A stretch of DNA of 47,234 bases from a virus, in the IMG/VR virus record IMGVR_UViG_3300030390_002035, positions 1 to 47,234 of that record; one strand, 5' to 3'. The position numbers and the translations under genes are program-made. Shown here in pieces: positions 7,409 to 14,200 of this stretch (the stretch's first letter is position 1; each line of letters opens with the position of its first letter). A model generated the notes under the pieces. That model was not told the DNA's origin. It ran no database searches and worked only from the letters and a program-made list of their open reading frames with translations.

Positions 7409-8962
7409 ATGGCTAGTAATGTAAGATTTGTTGATTCTCTAAAAGTAGGATCCTACCAAACAATAGTTGAAGGAGGTGCTTCAGGATCTGGAGGAACATC
7501 AGGAACAAGCGGAACATCAGGTACAAACGGTACTTCAGGTACAAATGGTACTTCAGGCACAAATGGTTCTTCAGGTACAAGTGGTTCTTCAGGTACAAGT
7601 GGTACTTCAGGAGCAATTGGTTCTAGTGGAACTTCAGGAACAAATGGTACTTCAGGAACAAATGGTACTTCAGGTTCATCAGGAATAAGCGGTTCAAGTG
7701 GTACTTCAGGTAGCTCAGGTTCATCAGGTACAAGTGGTTCCTCAGGCTCAAGTGGTGCTAATGGCGATCTTTATAGAACAACTTCAACAACATCTTTTAC
7801 ATTAGGAGTTTCTGGAACTCTTACCGTAGGTACTGGTTTAGCATATTCTGTTGCTCAATCTATAATCATTGTATTTGATACATCTAACTTCCAAGAATGT
7901 GAAGTTACAACATATAATAGTGCAACTGGGGCTTTAGCGTTTCAAACACCAACAAGAACAGTAGGTTCAGGTACGTATTCTACATGGAACATTAATTTAG
8001 ATGGAGCATCAGGTGGTGATGGTTCTTCAGGTACTTCAGGAACAAATGGTACTTCAGGTTCATCAGGAACTTCGGGTGCAGATGGTACTTCAGGTTCATC
8101 AGGAACTTCTGGTGCAGATACTAGTACTTATACTAATGCAACATCAACTCCTATAAATTTTCCAAGTGATGATGATCCTAATATACCTTCAGGGACAACA
8201 TTTTCAAATAAAACATTTCCAGAAATGATGAATTTAATGTTGTACCCAACATTAAATCCTACTTTATCTAACCCATCAAATGGTTTTTCCCTATCAACAT
8301 CAGGCTTACAAATAATAGGTATTACAATAGGTACTTTAACTTTAAGTGCAACTTTTAGTAAAGGAACCATTAGCCCAGCTTATGGAACAAATGGGTTTAG
8401 AAGTGGTAATCCAAATCAATATAATTATGGCGGAACGGGAGTGTCAAATCAAATAAGTACGGCATTATCTAATTCTACCTCAACTTCTAATTATGTAGTT
8501 GTACAAGGAAATCAGTCATGGACAGGAGCGGTTCAATTTGATGAAGGTCCACAACCATTAGATAGTAAAGGTGGTAATTTTAGTTCTCCATTATCTGCAG
8601 GAACTACTAGTACAATAACAAGAACAATAAATGGAGTTTATCCAGTATTTGGTACAACAGTAAATCTTAGTACATCTACACAATTTTCATTACAAACAAT
8701 GACTACACTTATTCAAGCATCTTTAGTAACAGAATCTGGAGGTGGAGGTTTAAAACAATATATAGAAGTTCCAAATGCCTGGTCAACTATTACAGGTTTA
8801 CAACAATTTAATACATTAAGTAATGTTTATGATACTATTTTATTAAGTTCATTCACTACATCTTCAGTAACAAAAACAATAGAAGGTCAATCCGTTAATT
8901 ATACTAGATATACTCATAATGGAGGGACAATAGGAGCAAGAATATTAAGATTTTTAACATAA
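7409..8962 (+). CDS. Tail fibre with Gly-X-Y Ser/Thr triplets
   Basis: This 517-aa fibre-type protein has a short N-terminal anchor (residues 1-25, VRFVDSLKVGSYQTIVEG), then about 30 Gly-Thr-Ser / Gly-Ser-Ser / Gly-Thr-Asn triplets (to about residue 120). A compact domain of about 75 residues (LYRTTSTTSFTLGVSG to WNINLDG) comes next, then a second shorter triplet block and a C-terminal beta-rich domain of about 280 residues (TPINFPSDDDPNIPSG onward) ending GGTIGARILRFLT. Gly at every third position is collagen-like, but the blocks contain no proline. The layout anchor-shaft-head suggests a fibre that binds the host surface. It is 4 bases ahead of the next gene. Confidence 0.82.
   Translation: MASNVRFVDSLKVGSYQTIVEGGASGSGGTSGTSGTSGTNGTSGTNGTSGTNGSSGTSGSSGTSGTSGAIGSSGTSGTNGTSGTNGTSGSSGISGSSGTSGSSGSSGTSGSSGSSGANGDLYRTTSTTSFTLGVSGTLTVGTGLAYSVAQSIIIVFDTSNFQECEVTTYNSATGALAFQTPTRTVGSGTYSTWNINLDGASGGDGSSGTSGTNGTSGSSGTSGADGTSGSSGTSGADTSTYTNATSTPINFPSDDDPNIPSGTTFSNKTFPEMMNLMLYPTLNPTLSNPSNGFSLSTSGLQIIGITIGTLTLSATFSKGTISPAYGTNGFRSGNPNQYNYGGTGVSNQISTALSNSTSTSNYVVVQGNQSWTGAVQFDEGPQPLDSKGGNFSSPLSAGTTSTITRTINGVYPVFGTTVNLSTSTQFSLQTMTTLIQASLVTESGGGGLKQYIEVPNAWSTITGLQQFNTLSNVYDTILLSSFTTSSVTKTIEGQSVNYTRYTHNGGTIGARILRFLT
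7484..8120 (+). repeat. Gly-X-Y triplet blocks (two, with linker domain)
   Basis: Two runs of nine-base units encoding Gly-(Thr/Ser)-(Ser/Asn), about 7484-7765 and 8001-8120, flank a non-repetitive domain. Codons within units vary (GGA/GGT, ACA/ACT, TCA/AGT/AGC), so selection acts on the protein more than on an exact DNA repeat. Confidence 0.85.
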
Positions 8963-8966
8963 AATT

Positions 8967-9566
8967 ATGGCAAGAGTAAAAGGAACATTAGGTATATCAG
9001 CAAATTTCGAACCACAAATAGCAGCAGCATTTGATGCTCGTGCTAATGTACCTACAAAAGCAGACTTAATTCTTGCTTCTACTTGGGTAGCATTAGATTC
9101 GGGAACTTACGTTTATAAAGGTATGACTGTTACCGTCTCTGAGGATTCAACGGCATCTAACAATGGTATTTATGTTTTATTAGATACTGCTAAACTAACT
9201 ACTGCTGATTTTTCAGGTTGGTTATTTGTAGGATCTGGTGGTGGAAGTAGTGTTGATATTTTAAATAATGTTGATAATTATGTTCTTACAGCTACAGGTA
9301 ATAGCAATCAAGTTGAAGGAAATGCCCAATTAGTTTTTGATGGTAATAATTTAGGTATAGGAGCAACATCAACTGGACCTAGACTTGAAATTAATGATAA
9401 TAATACCGGTAGGGATTTATTATTAATAAAGAATACTGATAGTCAAGGTATAAAAGTAACAAGCGCAGGTGTATTAGAATTAATAGAATTTTCAACTCTA
9501 CCAGCAACACCTGTAGAAGGTGGAATAGTTTATTCTTCTAGTGCCTTTTATGTAGGTTTAGGATAA
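8967..9566 (+). CDS. Fibre-associated structural protein
   Basis: This 199-aa protein lies between two triplet fibres. Its N-terminal half (FDARANVPTKADLI, then GTYVYKGMTVTVSEDSTASNNGIYVL) looks like a small beta domain seen in phage fibre tips. The second half contains a module, NNVDNYVLTATGNSNQVEGNAQLVFDGNNL, described here as VLTATG...FDGNNL, which is shared with the 1804-aa fibre (VLTATG...FDGSTL). The end, FSTLPATPVEGGIVYSSSAFYVGLG, is a common fibre tail segment. It has no triplet repeats. It is probably a fibre subunit or adaptor for its neighbours; function is inferred from context and the shared module. Confidence 0.72.
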   Translation: MARVKGTLGISANFEPQIAAAFDARANVPTKADLILASTWVALDSGTYVYKGMTVTVSEDSTASNNGIYVLLDTAKLTTADFSGWLFVGSGGGSSVDILNNVDNYVLTATGNSNQVEGNAQLVFDGNNLGIGATSTGPRLEINDNNTGRDLLLIKNTDSQGIKVTSAGVLELIEFSTLPATPVEGGIVYSSSAFYVGLG

Positions 9567-9570
9567 AGTA

Positions 9571-9590
9571 ATATATGTATAATAAAATAA
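9571..9590 (+). promoter_or_regulatory. Putative late promoter, G variant
   Basis: ATATATGTATAATAAAATAA matches TATGTATAAnAAAA and lies 33 bases before the ATG at 9604. Confidence 0.58.
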
Positions 9591-9603
9591 AAAATTAGTA
9601 TAA

Positions 9604-10731
9604 ATGGCAAATTGGAAAAAAGTAATAGTTAGTGGATCAATCGCAGATTTAGCGGGGTTAGAACTTAGTAACTTAGTATCACAACCAACCGAGGGAACAG
9701 TATTAACTATTAACCCATCAGGTGTAGTTGGTACAAAAGAAGGTGCATCAGGAACTTCAGGATCAGATGGTACATCTGGTTCTTCTGGTAGTTCAGGAAC
9801 ATCGGGTTCAGATGGTTCTTCAGGAACTTCAGGTTCTTCAGGATCTAGTGGTACAAACGGAACTTCAGGTACAAACGGAACTTCAGGTACAAACGGAACA
9901 TCTGGTTCAAGTGGAACATCTGGTTCAAGTGGTTCTTCAGGAACTTCAGGTTCTTCAGGAACATCAGGTTCAGATGGTTCATCTGGAACAAGCGGTTCTT
10001 CAGGGTCTAGTGGTTCTGATGGTTCTTCAGGAACATCCGGTTCTTCAGGTTCTTCAGGTACAAGCGGTTCAGATGGAACTTCAGGTTCTTCAGGATCTAG
10101 TGGTTCAGACGGTTCATCAGGTACATCTGGCTCAAGTGGTTCTTCAGGAACTAGCGGTTCAGATGGTTCTTCAGGAACAAGTGGTTCATCAGGTTCTAGT
10201 GGTACTTCAGGTGTAATTAATGTTGCAACTTCTGGAAACAATAGAGTAATTACTGATATTGATGGTGATAATGCTAAAGCTGAAGAAAATTTAGTTTTTG
10301 TTAGTGATGGTGGAAGAGTTGCAGGAACTGGGTTAATGACAGTAACTGGTGATGTTGTTATATCTAATGATTTAACAGTACAAGGTACAGCATCTTTTCA
10401 AAATTCAGAAAATTTATTAATAAAAGATAGATTTATATTATTAGCTTCTGGTTCAACATCTGTAGGAGATGGTGGTATTGTTGTACAACAAACAGAACAA
10501 GATTATGGTGATGCATTTGCATTCGATGGTTTATCAACTGAAAGATGGGGTATTACATCATCTTTTCATGCTAGTGGTTCTTCATTTACTCCTGATGCTT
10601 TTATGGCAACAGTAATAGATGGAGCAGGAATTGGAACTGGTTCAAATGATCCTGATACTACACCTGCAAGATATGATAAAAAAGGAAATATATTTGTAGC
10701 TAATAATGAAGAAATTTATATTTATTCTTAA
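9604..10731 (+). CDS. Tail fibre with Gly-X-Y Ser/Thr triplets
   Basis: This 375-aa fibre has an N-terminal domain (MANWKKVIVSGSIADLAGLE, about 48 residues) closely similar to that of the 1804-aa fibre (MPNWKKVIISGSNAELNDLK), so both probably attach at the same kind of site. About 52 triplets (Gly-Thr-Ser, Gly-Ser-Ser, Gly-Ser-Asp, Gly-Thr-Asn) follow to about residue 203. The C-terminal domain has strands such as GDVVISNDLTVQGTASF, a segment LLIKDRFILLASGST, and an aromatic-rich end. No proline occurs in the shaft. It is probably a host-contact or accessory fibre. Confidence 0.82.
   Translation: MANWKKVIVSGSIADLAGLELSNLVSQPTEGTVLTINPSGVVGTKEGASGTSGSDGTSGSSGSSGTSGSDGSSGTSGSSGSSGTNGTSGTNGTSGTNGTSGSSGTSGSSGSSGTSGSSGTSGSDGSSGTSGSSGSSGSDGSSGTSGSSGSSGTSGSDGTSGSSGSSGSDGSSGTSGSSGSSGTSGSDGSSGTSGSSGSSGTSGVINVATSGNNRVITDIDGDNAKAEENLVFVSDGGRVAGTGLMTVTGDVVISNDLTVQGTASFQNSENLLIKDRFILLASGSTSVGDGGIVVQQTEQDYGDAFAFDGLSTERWGITSSFHASGSSFTPDAFMATVIDGAGIGTGSNDPDTTPARYDKKGNIFVANNEEIYIYS
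9745..10212 (+). repeat. Gly-X-Y triplet block
   Basis: About 52 nine-base units encode Gly followed by Ser/Thr and Ser/Asp/Asn. The reverse strand is open here only because the repeat avoids stop codons. Confidence 0.85.
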
Positions 10732-10770
10732 TAATTAAAATAATTGTTTTATAAAATATTAAAAAGGTTT

Positions 10771-10974
10771 ATGGGATTTAATACTAAAAATATAGTAGTA
10801 GGAGGACAGACTAAAAAATCTGATCCTCCTACAATTAATGTAGAATTAACAGACAAAGAATTACAATTTTTACTTGTAACTATTAAAAATGGTTTATTTA
10901 AAGGTGAGTATGTGGAAATGTGTTATAATACTACCTTAAAATTGCAAGAAAAGTTTCAAGAATTAAATAAATAA
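10771..10974 (+). CDS. Small conserved phage protein
   Basis: This is a 67-aa protein if the ATG at 10771 is used; a TTG at 10744 is in frame, but the ATG follows AAAAAGGTTT and is the better start. The sequence INVELTDKELQFLLVTIKNG and then FKGEYVEMCYNTTLKLQEKF reads as two amphipathic helices. Small proteins of this pattern (ELxFLLxxIKxxxFKGxxVE...KLQ) are familiar from marine T4-like phages, but I know no function. It lies between two fibre genes with a second small ORF right after it; a chaperone or minor structural role is possible. Confidence 0.68.
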   Translation: MGFNTKNIVVGGQTKKSDPPTINVELTDKELQFLLVTIKNGLFKGEYVEMCYNTTLKLQEKFQELNK

Positions 10975-10980
10975 TAAGTT

Positions 10981-11160
10981 ATGTCATATAATTTAACTAA
11001 TCTTTCATTAAGAGAATTACGTGCTCTTAGAAAGTCTACTGATTATATTCCAATTACAGGTATTGATGCTATTTTTATTGGTACAATACAAGTAAAATTA
11101 AATCAGAAAATAGAAAGCATAGAAAGTACAGAAAAACTACATCAGGAAGATAATTCTTAA
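10981..11160 (+). CDS. Small hypothetical protein (59 aa)
   Basis: An ATG at 10981 opens a frame of 59 codons to the TAA at 11158-11160 (N-terminus MSYNLTNLSLRELRALRKST). It starts 6 bases after the preceding small gene and ends in the late motif ahead of the giant fibre, so it fits neatly into the array. It is predicted helical, with a charged coiled-coil-like C-terminus (KLNQKIESIESTEKLHQED). No domain is recognised. Confidence 0.6.
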   Translation: MSYNLTNLSLRELRALRKSTDYIPITGIDAIFIGTIQVKLNQKIESIESTEKLHQEDNS

Positions 11161-11174
11161 TATTTATAACAAAT
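11159..11174 (+). promoter_or_regulatory. Putative late promoter of the giant fibre
   Basis: AATATTTATAACAAAT is a clear late motif. It is unusual in standing 73 bases from the start codon, leaving a leader. Confidence 0.65.
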
Positions 11175-11232
11175 ATTACGGCCCGTGAGGGAAGTGGTCT
11201 GAATAATCAGTAGCCAACCTAATAGAATTGAT
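11175..11232 (+). promoter_or_regulatory. GC-rich structured leader of the giant fibre
   Basis: This 58-base 5' leader is far richer in G and C than other leaders here. It can form CCC-GTGA-GGG (11182-11191) and TGG-T-CTGA-ATAA-TCAG-TAG-CCA (11195-11216). It may control translation or stability of the fibre mRNA; this is inference. Confidence 0.35.
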
Positions 11233-14200
11233 ATGCCAAATTGGAAAAAAGTAATAATCAGTGGTTCTAATGCAGAATTAAATGATTTAAAATTAACAGG
11301 TCTTTCAACCCAAGGATCTGAAAATACAACACTCGTAATTAATAGTAGTGGTGAAATAGGTACAAGAGAAAATGCTGCTTCATCAGGAACAAGCGGCTCT
11401 TCTGGCTCATCAGGTTCAGATGGTTCATCAGGAACAAGTGGCTCTTCAGGTACTTCAGGTTCAAGCGGTTCAAGCGGTTCAGACGGTTCCTCTGGTACTT
11501 CAGGCTCAAGTGGTTCAGATGGTTCATCTGGAACAAGTGGCTCATCTGGAACAAGTGGCTCTTCTGGCTCATCAGGTTCAGATGGTTCATCAGGAACATC
11601 TGGTTCAAGTGGTAATGATGGTTCTTCAGGAACAAGTGGTTCAGATGGTTCATCGGGAACAAGTGGCTCTTCAGGAACATCAGGAATTTCTGGTTCTTCA
11701 GGAACATCTGGTTCAAGTGGTAATGATGGTTCCTCTGGCACTTCAGGCTCATCAGGTACAAGTGGTATAGATGGTACTTCTGGAACAAGTGGCTCATCAG
11801 GAACTTCAGGAACAAGTGGCTCTTCAGGTACAAGTGGTAATTCAGGCTCTTCAGGAACAAGCGGTTCTTCGGGATCAGATGGTTCTTCAGGAACATCTGG
11901 CTCAAGTGGTTCAGATGGTTCTTCAGGAACTTCAGGTTCTTCAGGTACAAGCGGTGCTGATGGTTCATCAGGTACATCTGGCTCAAGTGGTTCAGATGGT
12001 TCTTCAGGAACAAGTGGTTCATCTGGTACAAGCGGTGCTGATGGTTCATCAGGTACATCTGGCTCAAGTGGTTCAGATGGTTCATCAGGTACATCTGGCT
12101 CAAGTGGTTCAGATGGTTCTTCAGGTACTTCAGGTTCCGATGGTTCATCAGGAACAAGCGGTTCTTCGGGATCAGATGGTTCTTCAGGAACATCTGGCTC
12201 AAGTGGTTCAGATGGTTCTTCAGGTACTTCAGGCTCAAGTGGTTCAGATGGTTCATCAGGAACTTCAGGTTCTTCAGGTACAAGCGGTGCTGATGGTTCA
12301 TCAGGTACATCTGGCTCAAGTGGTTCAGATGGTTCTTCAGGTACTTCAGGTTCCGATGGTTCATCAGGAACAAGCGGTTCTTCAGGTAATAGTGGTACTT
12401 CAGGTTCAAGTGGAACAAGTGGCTCAGACGGGTCTTCTGGTACAAGTGGCTCATCTGGTTTATCTGGAACAAGCGGTTCTTCAGGTAATTCAGGCTCATC
12501 AGGAACAAGTGGTTCAGATGGTTCATCAGGAACAAGTGGTTCAGATGGTTCATCGGGAACAAGTGGATCATCAGGTGTTTCAGGTACAAGTGGCTCATCA
12601 GGTAATTCAGGTTCATCAGGAACATCAGGTAATTCAGGTTCTTCGGGAACTAGTGGTTCAGACGGTTCATCGGGAACAAGTGGCTCATCAGGAACTTCAG
12701 GTGTAAGTGGCTCTTCAGGAACTAGTGGTTCAGATGGTTCATCTGGAACAAGTGGTTCATCAGGAACTAGTGGTAATTCAGGTTCATCAGGAACAAGCGG
12801 TTCAGATGGTTCATCAGGAACAAGTGGTTCTTCAGGTTCATCTGGTACAAGCGGTTCTAGTGGTACTTCAGGAAATTCTGGTTCTTCAGGTAGTTCAGGT
12901 TCTTCAGGAACAAGTGGCTCTTCAGGAACAAGTGGTAACTCAGGATCAAGTGGTTCATCAGGATCAAGTGGCTCATCAGGTTCATCAGGACAAGATGGTA
13001 ATTTTGGTGGTGCTACTTTCAACTATACATTTGAATCTAATACTAATATTGGTCAAGACCCGGGTGCTGGAGATATAAGATTAAATAACTCAACACAAAA
13101 TGCCGCTACTATATCTGCTATAAGTCAGACAACAGAAGATGGTGATGATATACAATCTTTTTTAGAAAGTATTGATGCATCTACATCCGCGGTAAAAGGC
13201 CATATGAGACTAGCAGATAAATTTGCAGCAGAAAATTTTATATTATTTGCTATTTCAAATTTAACAGATCAAGGTACATATTGGACAATAAATATAAGTG
13301 AAGAAGCATCATCTGCTGCCTCACCTTTTAGTGCTAATGAAGAAATAATTGCTTCTTTTGCTTTAGTCGGAGATAGAGGAGATGATGGATCATCAGGATC
13401 ATCAGGTTCCTCAGGTTCATCTGGTAGTTCAGGTTCAAGCGGTTCCTCAGGCTCTTCAGGCTCATCAGGTTCATCTGGAACAAGTGGCTCTTCCGGAACA
13501 TCTGGTAACTCAGGTTCATCAGGAACATCAGGTAATTCAGGTTCTTCGGGAACTAGTGGTTCATCAGGTTCATCTGGAACAAGCGGTTCTTCAGGAACAT
13601 CAGGAGTTTCAGGTAGTTCAGGAACAAGTGGGTCATCAGGTACAAGTGGGAATTCAGGTTCTTCAGGTACAAGTGGAAATTCAGGTTCTTCAGGAACATC
13701 CGGCTCATCAGGAACAAGTGGTTCTTCAGGTTCATCTGGTACAAGCGGTTCTAGTGGTACTTCAGGTAACTCAGGCTCTTCGGGTTCAAGTGGCTCTTCT
13801 GGTAATTCGGGTTCAAGTGGTTCTTCAGGTTCTTCGGGAACATCAGGTTCATCTGGAACAAGCGGTTCTTCAGGAACATCTGGTAACTCAGGTTCTTCAG
13901 GTACAAGCGGTAATTCAGGTTCATCTGGAACAAGTGGGTCATCAGGAACATCTGGTAACTCAGGTTCTTCAGGTACAAGTGGTAATTCAGGTTCGTCAGG
14001 AACAAGTGGTTCTTCAGGTAACTCAGGTTCTTCTGGTTCAAGTGGAAGTTCAGGTAACTCAGGTTCTTCAGGTACAAGTGGTACTTCAGGTTCATCAGGA
14101 ACAAGTGGCTCATCAGGTACATCAGGTAACTCAGGTTCTTCTGGTTCAAGTGGAAGTTCAGGTAACTCAGGTTCTTCAGGTAGTTCAGGTTCATCAGGAA

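Noticed and set aside
11175-11232. tRNA gene in the leader of the giant fibre
   Set aside because: It is only 58 bases, with no acceptor stem, anticodon arm or T loop in the right order.
11157-13022. Long reverse-strand ORF of Pro/Glu-rich repeats (also 13269-14690 and 9558-10241)
   Set aside because: It is the complement of the Gly-Ser/Thr triplet DNA, whose codons give no stops in several frames. No start context, promoter or neighbour supports it, and all real genes are on the + strand.
11372-13078. Further + strand ORFs in other frames across the triplet DNA (also 7467-7688, 9728-10216, 13382-14590)
   Set aside because: They are out-of-frame readings of the same repeat (Gln/Val/Leu-rich) inside well-supported fibre genes.
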